A stretch of DNA of 64,000 nt from Leptospira sp. WS60.C2 (GTDB taxonomy: Bacteria > Spirochaetota > Leptospiria > Leptospirales > Leptospiraceae). Positions 35,553 to 44,114 of this stretch are shown piece after piece. Where the stretch lies: the NCBI RefSeq assembly GCF_040833955.1, contig NZ_CP162134.1, forward strand, positions 124,001-188,000, read 5' to 3'. Every line of letters begins with the position of its first letter. Position 1 is the stretch's first letter. Position numbers and translations under genes: made by a program. The notes below the pieces were generated by a model. It saw only the letters and a program-made list of their open reading frames with translations. It was not told the origin of the DNA and ran no database searches.

Positions 35553-35714
35553 TTAGACTTTGGATTCCTTGTGATCCGTATGTGCTTTGCAAAATTTGCA
35601 ATATTTTTTTGTCACAAGTTTTTCCGACTTTGTCTTTTTGTTCTTAGTCTGGAAGTAATTTGACCGCCCAGGTATCGCACATGGGACACAGGTTAGTTTT
35701 ATGATTTCTCTCAT
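35553..35714 (-). CDS. rpmG: 50S ribosomal protein L33
   Basis: A 53-residue ribosomal protein, translated by hand: it begins MREIIKLTCVPC and ends KKYCKFCKAHTDHKESKV. The four cysteines (CVPC and CKFC) make this the zinc-binding form of L33. The short insertion AIPGRSNYF after the first CxxC is longer than usual. It is too short for many gene callers. It starts at the ATG at 35714 (no clear Shine-Dalgarno) and is followed 8 bases later by the dksA-like gene, which places both under growth-linked control. Confidence 0.9.
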   Translation of the reverse strand: MREIIKLTCVPCAIPGRSNYFQTKNKKTKSEKLVTKKYCKFCKAHTDHKESKV

Positions 35715-35748
35715 AATTTATGCCATGACGTACCGACCCCATATATAG

Positions 35749-36693
35749 TCAATCGACAATAGCAGGTTTTTTCGATTCCTTTCGGAAATAGGTCGCAAAG
35801 AGACTTCCGAGTAAGGAATGTGTAAGACTCGAAAGAGCACTTGGGATTGCCGTGTTCGGATCGAGAAAATGCGTCTTGGCAAGTACGGCCCCTAGCCCCG
35901 AATTCTGCATTCCCACCTCTATGGAGATGGTTTGTGAGATTTTGGCATCTCTCGTGAGAATCCAGGCAAAAAAACCACCCAGTCCAAACCCACCGATATG
36001 CAAAGAAATCACAGCCAAGAAGATTCTGTAATCAGAGGATAGAATGGTTTCTTTGCCACTGGCGATGATGGAGGCGACAATCATCGCAATGAGAATCACA
36101 GACAAGACAGGAAACAGGTCTTTTGTTTTTTCCGTGAGACTTGGGAAAGACGATTTGAAAACGAGCCCTAATCCAACAGGCAAAAGAATCACCTGAATGG
36201 TGGTAACTACAAGCCCAAGCCGATCAATCTCCAATCGACTCCCAATGAAAAACGCAACGAGCATTGGTGTGAAAAGAATTCCTAAAATGGTAGAAACAGA
36301 AGTTAATGTGACACTGAGGGGAACATTGGCTTTTGCAAGGAAGGTGATGACATTTGATGCCGTACCTCCAGGACAACATGAAACAAGGATAAGGCCCACA
36401 GCATAACTTTCAGGCAAATGAAACAAATACCCAAGAGAGTAACCTAACAAAGGCATGATGGTATATTGCAAGACTGTTCCTATGAGGATAGGTTTTGGTT
36501 GTTTAAAAATGCGAAGAAAGTCTTCCACTTCCAAAGAAAGTCCCATTCCCAGCATAATGAGACCTAAACTATAGGTGATCCAAGGTCCTTTAAACCAAGA
36601 AAGTTTTTCAGGTTCTAAAAACCCAATCCCAGCGATCCCCAGTAACACGAATGGGAAGGCATTGACGATTTGTTTGGCGATACGATTGAACAC
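35749..36693 (-). CDS. Bile acid:sodium symporter family (BASS) transporter
   Basis: A 314-residue inner-membrane protein with about 9-10 membrane segments. The BASS signatures are clear: SCCPGGTASNVITFLAKANVPLSVTLTSVST in the first crossover region and the second repeat's IEVGMQNSGLGAVLA. Family members carry organic anions (pantoate, pyruvate or sulfonates) with sodium. The substrate cannot be deduced. It is 35 bases from the divergently placed ribosomal gene and 34 bases downstream of the aminotransferase gene, on the same strand as both. Confidence 0.88.
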   Translation of the reverse strand: MFNRIAKQIVNAFPFVLLGIAGIGFLEPEKLSWFKGPWITYSLGLIMLGMGLSLEVEDFLRIFKQPKPILIGTVLQYTIMPLLGYSLGYLFHLPESYAVGLILVSCCPGGTASNVITFLAKANVPLSVTLTSVSTILGILFTPMLVAFFIGSRLEIDRLGLVVTTIQVILLPVGLGLVFKSSFPSLTEKTKDLFPVLSVILIAMIVASIIASGKETILSSDYRIFLAVISLHIGGFGLGGFFAWILTRDAKISQTISIEVGMQNSGLGAVLAKTHFLDPNTAIPSALSSLTHSLLGSLFATYFRKESKKPAIVD

Positions 36694-36727
36694 AAAAATT
36701 TAAACGATCCGTAGGTTCAAAAATTTC

Positions 36728-37930
36728 CTAAACATTTGCCAAATACCGTTGTAATGAAACTTTCAGCCGTTCTATGTGTTCGTCCTCGATGGCGATGTGG
36801 GGAGCCATGCGGAGTCGTCCCAAACGGACGGCTGTGATGATTCCATTTTGTTTCAAATGAGCTTGGATGGCCTCTGGCTGGAATTTGTTTGGCTCTTTGT
36901 GACCTGTGATCGCAAGAATTCCTGTTTTCACTTGAGGGAAGGCATCCGATTCCAATGTAAAACCTAACGCGTGTACCATATCATTAATCTTACCAGCCAC
37001 TTCGTAGATTCTGTCTTGGACACGACTAAACCCAAGAGTGGCTAACATTTTAAGAGAAGCATAAAAATAGATCCAATCATTAAAATTGATGGTACTTTGT
37101 TCAAATTGATCGGCAGCATGTTTCCATTGATCTCGGTAAGGGAAATAATTGGAATCGTTAACAACACTTGCTTGGCCTTTGAAAACCAATTGGAATCCTT
37201 TCGATTCTTCCTTGGAGATGTAAATCACACCTAGTCCTAAAGGACCAAGTAACCACTTCCATGCGGCAAAGGCACAGAATGCCACTTTCAGTTTGGAAAA
37301 ATCGAGAGGGATGTGGCCTACAGCTTGGCTACCATCGATCACTAGTTTGGTTCCGTAGGTTTCACAGAGATGGGATACGGCCTCCATATCAAACACAACA
37401 CCAGTACACCAATGAACAGGCGATAGACTGAGAATGGAAACATCTCCTTTGGAAAGTTCTTGTTTTAGATTTTCCAAAAATGCATCAGGAGTGTTCCCTA
37501 CTTTGACAAATCCGAGTCCAACTCCTTTGTTTTGCCAATGTTCCCAAGGATAGACATTGCTAGGATATTCATTTTCCAGAACCAAAATCCGTTTGCCCTT
37601 TGGAATCTGGATGCTATGGGAATAGAAATTCATCCCCTCACTTGTGTTATGTACAATCCCGATCTCTGAAGGATCACAATGTAAAATTTGAGACAGATAC
37701 CCTTTGATTTCTTTTTTGATGAATGGTTCGGAAAAATTTGGAGCAAAGATCCCAAACTTCGCATATTCTTGAAAATAGGCATTCATCATTTGAATGGCAT
37801 AGGTGGACACGGGCGTGGTCCCGCAATAGTTCAACCAAACAGATTCTTTTTGAACGGGGAAATACTCAGAAATTCCGTTCCAGTTGGAAAAACTTGGAAA
37901 CGTTGGGATCACAGACGTAGATTCAGACAT
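36728..37930 (-). CDS. Class V aminotransferase (cysteine desulfurase-like)
   Basis: A 400-residue PLP enzyme. The cofactor region is visible: SEGMNFYSHSIQ, the Asp that pairs with PLP nitrogen in LVIDGSQAVGHIPLDFS, and the Schiff-base Lys in AAWKWLLGPLGLGV. The SQAVG motif (not SAHK) and a Trp-Lys-Trp context place it near the isopenicillin N epimerase / selenocysteine lyase-like group rather than IscS; no active-site Cys loop typical of NifS was seen. The reaction is therefore unknown. It is divergent from alr (55-base gap), the other PLP enzyme here, and the BASS transporter follows. Confidence 0.82.
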   Translation of the reverse strand: MSESTSVIPTFPSFSNWNGISEYFPVQKESVWLNYCGTTPVSTYAIQMMNAYFQEYAKFGIFAPNFSEPFIKKEIKGYLSQILHCDPSEIGIVHNTSEGMNFYSHSIQIPKGKRILVLENEYPSNVYPWEHWQNKGVGLGFVKVGNTPDAFLENLKQELSKGDVSILSLSPVHWCTGVVFDMEAVSHLCETYGTKLVIDGSQAVGHIPLDFSKLKVAFCAFAAWKWLLGPLGLGVIYISKEESKGFQLVFKGQASVVNDSNYFPYRDQWKHAADQFEQSTINFNDWIYFYASLKMLATLGFSRVQDRIYEVAGKINDMVHALGFTLESDAFPQVKTGILAITGHKEPNKFQPEAIQAHLKQNGIITAVRLGRLRMAPHIAIEDEHIERLKVSLQRYLANV

Positions 37931-37985
37931 GTAAAAATAGAAATATCTGAAGCGACAGAAGAGAAAAGTAAAAAAAAATGGGACC

Positions 37986-39116
37986 GTGCAATCTTCTCGG
38001 GTTTATCTCTCTCGTTCTGCCTTCAGTCATAACATCGCCCTTTTCCGCAAACTGATTGGTCCGAAAACTAAATTCACAGCAGTCATCAAATCCAATGCTT
38101 ACGGGCACGGACTGCTTGCGACAGCTTCGATTGCAATGGATGCTGGTGCGGATTATTTGGGAGTGAATTGCTTAGAGGAAGCCGTCTCCCTCCGTCGGGT
38201 ATTTCCCAAAGTGACCATCCTCATCATGGGAAGCATTCCTAATTTGAAAGAAAGGTTAGGAGAACTCGCCGATGAAAATTTTTGGGTGATGGTGTCTCGC
38301 ATCGAAGAAATGGAACTTCTAGCAAAACTATCCCCCACTCCCAAACTCCATTTGAAGGTGGATACGGGGATGAGCCGTTTGGGAATTCCCTTCCAACAGG
38401 CTGAGGTCTTAGCAAAAGAGATTGCAGAAAAAAAACTTCCTCTCTCTGGCATTGCCACTCATTTTGCAAGCACAGAAGATTTTACCGAACATAGTTATTC
38501 GATGTTACAGCTGGGACGTTTTCAAGAGACTATCGACACATTCGCTAAACACGGGTTTATCGATCTCATTTGCCACTGTGCATCATCTGCCTCTGCCATG
38601 TTATTTTCGGAAGCACGAATGGACCTTGTCCGTGTTGGGATTTCTCTTTACGGACTTTGGCCCAGTCTTGAGACCAAACTTTCACTTTCTCTTATGAAAA
38701 AAGATGTGGGGATGTTAAAACCGGCGCTCACTTGGAAAACACAAATCCAACACATCCAAAACCTAAATCCTGGTACTTTTGTCGGGTATGGGTCAACTTT
38801 TAAAACCACGCATGAAACTAGGCTTGCCGTTGTGCCAGTTGGTTATTATGAAGGACTTGATCGAAAACTGTCTAATCATGGTTATATGCTCATTCGTGGC
38901 GAACGCGCAAAAATCTTGGGTAGAATTTGTATGAATATGACCATGCTTGACATCACTCATATACCGGATGCAAAGATTGGAGACGATGTTGTCATATTAG
39001 GGAAATCCGGGGATGAGATGATTTCTGCAGATGACCACGCCACTTGGACAGGAACCATCAATTATGAAGTGGTAACAAAAATATTGGGATCGTTCCCTCG
39101 TATCATTGAAGACTAG
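37986..39116 (+). CDS. alr: Alanine racemase
   Basis: PLP enzyme that makes D-alanine for peptidoglycan, 376 residues. The catalytic Lys35 is in FTAVIKSNAYGHG; the second base Tyr is near residue 267 in GTFVGYGSTF; CMNMTMLDIT and DVVILGKSG complete the C-terminal beta domain. Only one start fits: the GTG at 37986, preceded by a weak purine stretch. The downstream alpha/beta hydrolase starts 8 bases after its stop (with AGAGGA upstream), so they are an operon. Confidence 0.95.
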   Translation: MQSSRVYLSRSAFSHNIALFRKLIGPKTKFTAVIKSNAYGHGLLATASIAMDAGADYLGVNCLEEAVSLRRVFPKVTILIMGSIPNLKERLGELADENFWVMVSRIEEMELLAKLSPTPKLHLKVDTGMSRLGIPFQQAEVLAKEIAEKKLPLSGIATHFASTEDFTEHSYSMLQLGRFQETIDTFAKHGFIDLICHCASSASAMLFSEARMDLVRVGISLYGLWPSLETKLSLSLMKKDVGMLKPALTWKTQIQHIQNLNPGTFVGYGSTFKTTHETRLAVVPVGYYEGLDRKLSNHGYMLIRGERAKILGRICMNMTMLDITHIPDAKIGDDVVILGKSGDEMISADDHATWTGTINYEVVTKILGSFPRIIED

Positions 39117-39124
39117 AGGATCAT

Positions 39125-40018
39125 ATGTCAGAACGACAAACATACAATTGGAAAAATCACAGACTAACCTATATTAGGCATAAATCTCTCAATCCAAAAT
39201 CCAAAGAAACCATTGTCCTCATCGGAGGTTGGTGTTCAGCAGCAGGATATTGGGGGCTCAATATTCCTTTCTTTCGACAATTGGGAGATGTCATTGAACT
39301 CGACTTAGTTGGTCACTACCCTGCTGAAATTTTTGATCAAAAAAAAGGTCTCACACTTCAGGATTTTTTAGAAACACAGGCCCAAGGGATTTGGGCATCG
39401 GCTGGGGAAAAAGACATCACACTTGTTGGTCATTCCACAGGAGGAATGGCTGTGCTTGCGATTGCGTCCCTTTTCCCACAGCGCATCAAACAAGTGATCG
39501 CAATCGCCCCCTATGTACACGGACCAGTCCCTGGGATCTTAAAAATTGGAGTGATGGGACTTCGCGCCAACTTAGGAACGTTTTTTGACCTTGGATTTAA
39601 AATTGGAAAATCATTACCCAAAGCCTTACAAATCGGTTTTTCCTATGGTGTGTATGATTCGAAAGCCTTCCATACAAGAGAAGAAATCCAACAGTTCTTA
39701 AAAGAATACAACCCGCAATTTGAATGTTTAAACCCAAGACAAATTCTCATGATCCTTGAGATGCTTGACCGAACCGACATACGACCGATTGTCTTTGGAA
39801 ACCAAGTACCAACTCTCATCATGCGCGGGGAAGAAGATCCCATCATTCCAGGAAAAGATGTGATGGAACTGGAAAGAAGCACGCCACATGTGAAGGCGGT
39901 ACTGTTTTCAGAATGCGGACACTTTGTACACATGGAAAAACAAAAAGCGGCAGAAAAGGTAATGAAAGATTTTCTCCTGATGAAAAAATCCTCCGCCACC
40001 AAAAAGTCATTTTTCTAA
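39125..40018 (+). CDS. Alpha/beta hydrolase
   Basis: A 297-residue cytosolic hydrolase. The oxyanion strand VLIGGWCSAAGYW, the nucleophile elbow GHSTGGMAV (Ser), the acid in RGEEDPIIPG and the His in CGHFVHMEKQ are all present, as in the BioH/epoxide-hydrolase-type abhydrolase_1 group. The region after the nucleophile forms a helical lid. The substrate is unknown. It is encoded immediately downstream of alr and its 3' end is 2 bases from the convergent amidase gene. Confidence 0.85.
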   Translation: MSERQTYNWKNHRLTYIRHKSLNPKSKETIVLIGGWCSAAGYWGLNIPFFRQLGDVIELDLVGHYPAEIFDQKKGLTLQDFLETQAQGIWASAGEKDITLVGHSTGGMAVLAIASLFPQRIKQVIAIAPYVHGPVPGILKIGVMGLRANLGTFFDLGFKIGKSLPKALQIGFSYGVYDSKAFHTREEIQQFLKEYNPQFECLNPRQILMILEMLDRTDIRPIVFGNQVPTLIMRGEEDPIIPGKDVMELERSTPHVKAVLFSECGHFVHMEKQKAAEKVMKDFLLMKKSSATKKSFF

Positions 40019-40020
40019 TT

Positions 40021-40830
40021 TCAAAACCTTCGGTGTTGTAAACTCGGTAACGTAGAACGGATCTCAGCCAATCGATCGAGTTCGATTGTGGCAATGGCAA
40101 ACCCTTCTTCGGAATTTAATTCCGCCAAAATTTCTCCCCAAGGAGAAATGATGAGCGAGTGTCCAAAGGTCTTTCGTTTGCCATGTGGGTCGTGAGTTCC
40201 AGTCTGCCCAGGTGCCAAGACATACATTAAATTTTCAATCGCTCTTGCTCTGAGGAGAACATGCCAATGTGCCTCTCCAGTGGGAACGGTAAAGGCAGCT
40301 GGTAAAAAACACAAATCCACACCTTGTTTGGACAAGGCACGAAAGAGCTCGGGGAACCTTAGGTCATAACAAATCGCCGAAGAAATCTTTCCATATTCGG
40401 TGTTGATCACATCTGGAATCTTTTCCCCGCTCTCCGTGTGGTTGGATTCTTTGTATGGGAACCCGTCTCCCACAACTGCATCAAACAAATGGACCTTGTG
40501 ATACCGGAACACTTCCTCACCTTTGGGATCTACGATCACTGCCGTGTTGAACACTTTTCCCGTAGGCGCTTTTGTGGGAAACCCACCTCCCAAAAGATAA
40601 ATGCCCAAATCACGTGCCGTATCTTTTAAAAAGGAAAAGGTTTCTTCCTCAATTTGACCAAGAAGGTTTTGTTTTTCCGATTCACTTCCCATAAAGGAAA
40701 AATTTTCAGGTAGCCCAATGACTTTGGCACCAGCGTTTGCCGCATCTTCCACAAGTTGCCTACACTTGGTTAGGTTATTTGAAACTCTTGCTGTACTTGT
40801 GACTTGCACAACGGCGGCTTTAAAATTCAT
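40021..40830 (-). CDS. Carbon-nitrogen hydrolase (Nit/omega-amidase type)
   Basis: Nitrilase-superfamily amidase of 269 residues. The Glu-Lys-Cys triad is visible: LPENFSFMG, KVHLFD and SSAICYDLRFPE. The spacing and the start FKAAVVQVTSTARVSNNL fit the Nit1/Nit2 group, which hydrolyses deaminated glutathione or omega-amides of 2-oxo acids; the eukaryotic Nit1 function is an attractive guess but not provable here. It is divergent from argB, only 20 bases between start codons, and convergent with the alr-operon hydrolase (2 bases). Confidence 0.85.
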   Translation of the reverse strand: MNFKAAVVQVTSTARVSNNLTKCRQLVEDAANAGAKVIGLPENFSFMGSESEKQNLLGQIEEETFSFLKDTARDLGIYLLGGGFPTKAPTGKVFNTAVIVDPKGEEVFRYHKVHLFDAVVGDGFPYKESNHTESGEKIPDVINTEYGKISSAICYDLRFPELFRALSKQGVDLCFLPAAFTVPTGEAHWHVLLRARAIENLMYVLAPGQTGTHDPHGKRKTFGHSLIISPWGEILAELNSEEGFAIATIELDRLAEIRSTLPSLQHRRF

Positions 40831-40850
40831 TATCATAAATGAGGACTTTT

Positions 40851-41729
40851 ATGAACCACCAATCAGAAAAAATCAATCATATCTTGGAAGCACTTCCCTA
40901 TTTGATCAAATATTCCGGGAAAACCATCGTCATCAAATACGGTGGAGCCGCTATGGTGGAGGAAGAACTCAAAGCTTCTTTTGCAGAGGACATCGTTTTA
41001 CTCAAATACTTAGGAATCAATCCGGTCGTGGTTCATGGTGGTGGACCAGAAATCAATTCTCTCATCAAATCACTCAACCTCAACACTCAATTCGTCCGAG
41101 GCCATCGTGTGACCGATGAAGCCACAATGGAAGTGGTGGAGATGGTACTCACAGGCAAAGTGAATAAACAAATTGTTTCTCTCATCCAAGAAAAGGGAGG
41201 AAAACCAGTTGGGCTTTCGGGAAAAGACGGTGGCCTTGCCATTGCCGAAAAGTATCTGATGGAAGTGGAAGATGAATCAGGGAAAACACAAAAAGTAGAC
41301 TTAGGCCTAGTAGGAGAAATCACTTCCGTTGATCCCAATATTATCCTCACCTTACAACGCGAAGGTTTTATCCCCATCATTTCTCCTGTAGCCATGTCCA
41401 AAGAAGGGCAAACACTCAATATCAATGCCGACACCATGGCAGGTGCCATCGCACAAGCACTCCATGCAGACAAACTTATTTTACTCACAGACACTCCGGG
41501 GATTCTGATTGATGGCCAATTGGTAACAGGTCTCAAAAAAGTGGATATTCGTGGTTATATAAAAAGTGGACAGATCTCTGGTGGCATGATACCAAAAGTA
41601 GAGTGTTGTTTGGGAGCGATTGATTCTGGAGTCAAACGAGCTCACATCATTGATGGTCGAGTGCCCCATTCCGTCTTAATTGAAATTTTGACAAACCAAG
41701 GGATTGGAAGTTTGATTGAACAAGGATAG
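40851..41729 (+). CDS. argB: Acetylglutamate kinase
   Basis: Second enzyme of arginine synthesis, phosphorylating N-acetyl-L-glutamate, cytosolic. The 292-residue form starts at the ATG at 40851, with GAGGA upstream. Motifs: KYGGAAM (ATP), [10 protein letters not shown] (substrate), [10 protein letters not shown], and [10 protein letters not shown] with [10 protein letters not shown]. The N-terminus before KYGGAAM is about 28 residues, so it is probably the arginine-regulated hexameric type, whose extra N-terminal helix binds arginine (inference). The GAF/phosphatase gene follows 6 bases later, which suggests one transcript although the functions differ. Confidence 0.95.
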   Translation: MNHQSEKINHILEALPYLIKYSGKTIVIKYGGAAMVEEELKASFAEDIVLLKYLGINPVVVHGGGPEINSLIKSLNLNTQFVRGHRVTDEATMEVVEMVLTGKVNKQIVSLIQEKGGKPVGLSGKDGGLAIAEKYLMEVEDESGKTQKVDLGLVGEITSVDPNIILTLQREGFIPIISPVAMSKEGQTLNINADTMAGAIAQALHADKLILLTDTPGILIDGQLVTGLKKVDIRGYIKSGQISGGMIPKVECCLGAIDSGVKRAHIIDGRVPHSVLIEILTNQGIGSLIEQG

Positions 41730-41735
41730 ATTTGG

Positions 41736-43481
41736 ATGCCTACGAAATTACTTACGTTAAGTCTGATATCGGATATTACCAGTCGCATCAATTCCCATGA
41801 AGATTTGGATACACTTCTCAGTGAAATCATGGGAATCACTCGTGACGTATTACAAACGGAAGGTTCTTCCTTACTTTTGTATGACAAAGAAAACGACCAA
41901 TTGGTATTCAATACAACCAGTGGGTTAAAAGAAGAATCGCTTGCTCACCTAACAGTTCCTAGGGGAAAAGGGATTGCTGGGATGGTGCTTGAAACACTGA
42001 AACCAGAAATCGTAAACGATGCGGCCAATGACTCTAGAATCTTCAAAGCCATCGACAAAAAAGTTGGGTATGTCACACGAAACTTAATTTGTGTTCCTAT
42101 GGTGGCACAAGGCGAAGTACAAGGTGTACTAGAAGCGGTTAACTCTGTCGACAACCGTGACTTCAACCAAACAGATATCAAAATCCTCAGATATCTCTCA
42201 AACCTGGCAGCCATTGCCGTCAAAAATCGTCTTCTCATTGATAACTTAAATTTAAGAGCGAATGAACTAAATTGCCTCTTCCAAATTTCGCAAGCTCTTG
42301 CGAATATCCAAAGTTCAGATGAATTTATGGACCTTGCGGTCAAAACCATTTCGGAAGTTTTACAAGTGGACCGAGTTTGCCTCAATTTTGAAAAGATTGA
42401 AAAACGCGGACTCCCCCGTTCCAAGTCCAAAGGTTTTTCTGACCAAATCCAAGATGAAGATGTGGTGGGACTTCTCTTCAATGATAAATCGGATTGGATG
42501 TTTAAGGGATTTAAGGTGATCACGGCTAATTCACCACAAGGGATGCAACTCACACATAAGGGACTCTTCCAACACAGTATGATCTTATTTCCCATTCTGA
42601 AAAACAAAGAATGGTTGGGTTCTCTTGTTGTTTCCGACAAAACATCTCGTACCCGTTTTGATGAGATGGACATTCGAATCCTTCGAACTCTGACAAACCA
42701 GGTCGGGGAAGCGTACACAGCGTTACAAGTAAAGATACAAAGTGAACGCTTAAAAAACATTGATCGTGACATGCAAGTGGCAGCCATGATTCAAAAACAT
42801 TCGCTGCCCATCATTCCTAAACAATACTCACTCTTGGAATTTGATACCTACTACCAAGCGTCTCGCGAAATCGGTGGAGACTTTTATGACATGGTGGTAC
42901 ACGGAAAGGACGAAGTGTCTGTCATCATTGCCGATGTTTCTGGAAAAGGAACACCAGCAGCACTCTTTATGGAATTTTCCAAAACGGTTTTACAACAAGA
43001 AGTTTCGAAAACCACTTCCACAAGCGAAGCTCTTTTCAACGCCAACCAGATCTTACAGGACAAATCTGGATTCCTAATGTTTGTCACAGCGATGCTTGTC
43101 CGCATCAATATGACAAAAAAAGAATTAACCTATTCCTCTGCGGGTCATAATTTACAAATCATCTATCGCAAAAAACACCATAAGATCCAACACCTTTCCG
43201 GAAAAGGACAACCCATGGGAATTGGCAAATGTGAGTTCTCCGAACACACAGTCAGTTACTTGCCAGGAGATTTACTTGTTCTTTACACCGATGGTGTGAC
43301 AGAAGCCATGAATCTAAAAGAAGAACTTTTTTCAGAAGAAAGGCTTGAGTCTGTGATTCTATCTCATATCAACGACCCTCCAGAAGTGATTAGGCAAGCG
43401 ATTCTACAAAAAGTAAGTGAATTTGTGGGAGAAGCGGAACCACATGATGACCTTTCTCTCTTTATCATCCGTCTAAACTAA
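41736..43481 (+). CDS. GAF-domain PP2C/SpoIIE (RsbU-like) phosphatase
   Basis: A 581-residue soluble signalling phosphatase. Two GAF domains (about 10-165 and 185-335), with LICVPMVAQGEVQGVLEAVN in the first, are followed by a linker helix and the PP2C domain: REIGGDFYDMVV, IADVSGKGTPAALFM, SSAGHNLQIIY, LYTDGVTEAMN and HDDLSLFII. These are complete metal-binding motifs. It probably responds to a small molecule and dephosphorylates a STAS antagonist. It shares a transcript with argB and a coiled-coil protein that starts 16 bases after it. Confidence 0.9.
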   Translation: MPTKLLTLSLISDITSRINSHEDLDTLLSEIMGITRDVLQTEGSSLLLYDKENDQLVFNTTSGLKEESLAHLTVPRGKGIAGMVLETLKPEIVNDAANDSRIFKAIDKKVGYVTRNLICVPMVAQGEVQGVLEAVNSVDNRDFNQTDIKILRYLSNLAAIAVKNRLLIDNLNLRANELNCLFQISQALANIQSSDEFMDLAVKTISEVLQVDRVCLNFEKIEKRGLPRSKSKGFSDQIQDEDVVGLLFNDKSDWMFKGFKVITANSPQGMQLTHKGLFQHSMILFPILKNKEWLGSLVVSDKTSRTRFDEMDIRILRTLTNQVGEAYTALQVKIQSERLKNIDRDMQVAAMIQKHSLPIIPKQYSLLEFDTYYQASREIGGDFYDMVVHGKDEVSVIIADVSGKGTPAALFMEFSKTVLQQEVSKTTSTSEALFNANQILQDKSGFLMFVTAMLVRINMTKKELTYSSAGHNLQIIYRKKHHKIQHLSGKGQPMGIGKCEFSEHTVSYLPGDLLVLYTDGVTEAMNLKEELFSEERLESVILSHINDPPEVIRQAILQKVSEFVGEAEPHDDLSLFIIRLN

Positions 43482-43497
43482 AGATAAAGGAGTTTTT

Positions 43498-44088
43498 ATG
43501 AGACGCATTCTATATGCAATGGCAGTCTTCCTTCGTTTGGACAAACTGCACAAAGCGATGTTAGATGCTGTAATTGAAACACGAGTTAAAAACGCACTCC
43601 AAACATCAGACAAATTGCGCAAAGAACAAGACAGATTGCGAGAAAAAGAATTTCGCAAACAATTGGAAGACCTTCAAAACAACCACAACAGTAGTTTTGA
43701 AAACTATAAATTAGAAACGGAAAATTTAATCCGCATCTTCAAAAACCAGATCCTGGTTGAAAAAAAAGAAGTCCTCAAAGAACGCGAAGTGGTCAAGGAA
43801 ATGCAAAGGCAGGCCATGATTCGCGAAAATAGATTCCAACATTACATTCTTCGATTCAAAGAAATTCTTTTTGTGAATAAAAAGGTGGTGGAATCCATTC
43901 AAAGTTTGGTCAAAGTTGAATCAAACATCGAAGATTTGTTATACGAAATTGACAATTACGACGAGAGTAAGTTCATCAAAAAACCAGAAATGATTTTAGA
44001 TACCGAGTTCCTAAAAGAACTTCACAAAAAAGAAGAAGAGATTCGGGACAATATCCTCAAATTTCAAAAAAAAGTAGAAAACAGCTGA
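43498..44088 (+). CDS. Coiled-coil protein of unknown function
   Basis: A 196-residue protein that is almost entirely charged helix with Lys/Glu-rich heptads, from a short hydrophobic start (RRILYAMAVFLRL). It has no other recognisable domain. The ATG has AAAGGAGTTTTT upstream. It follows the GAF phosphatase gene (16-base gap) and is the last gene of the argB unit. A scaffold or partner role with the phosphatase is plausible but unproven. Confidence 0.65.
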   Translation: MRRILYAMAVFLRLDKLHKAMLDAVIETRVKNALQTSDKLRKEQDRLREKEFRKQLEDLQNNHNSSFENYKLETENLIRIFKNQILVEKKEVLKEREVVKEMQRQAMIRENRFQHYILRFKEILFVNKKVVESIQSLVKVESNIEDLLYEIDNYDESKFIKKPEMILDTEFLKELHKKEEEIRDNILKFQKKVENS

Positions 44089-44112
44089 AGAACAACCTCA
44101 GCTGTTTTTCAT
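44078..44112. terminator. Bidirectional terminator between the coiled-coil and cusA genes
   Basis: 10-bp stem AAACAGCTGA (44079-44088) / TCAGCTGTTT (44098-44107) with a 9-base loop, followed by TTTCATTTT on the plus strand and by a T-rich stretch on the minus strand. The stem includes the stop codon of the plus-strand gene. Confidence 0.75.
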
Positions 44113-44114
44113 TT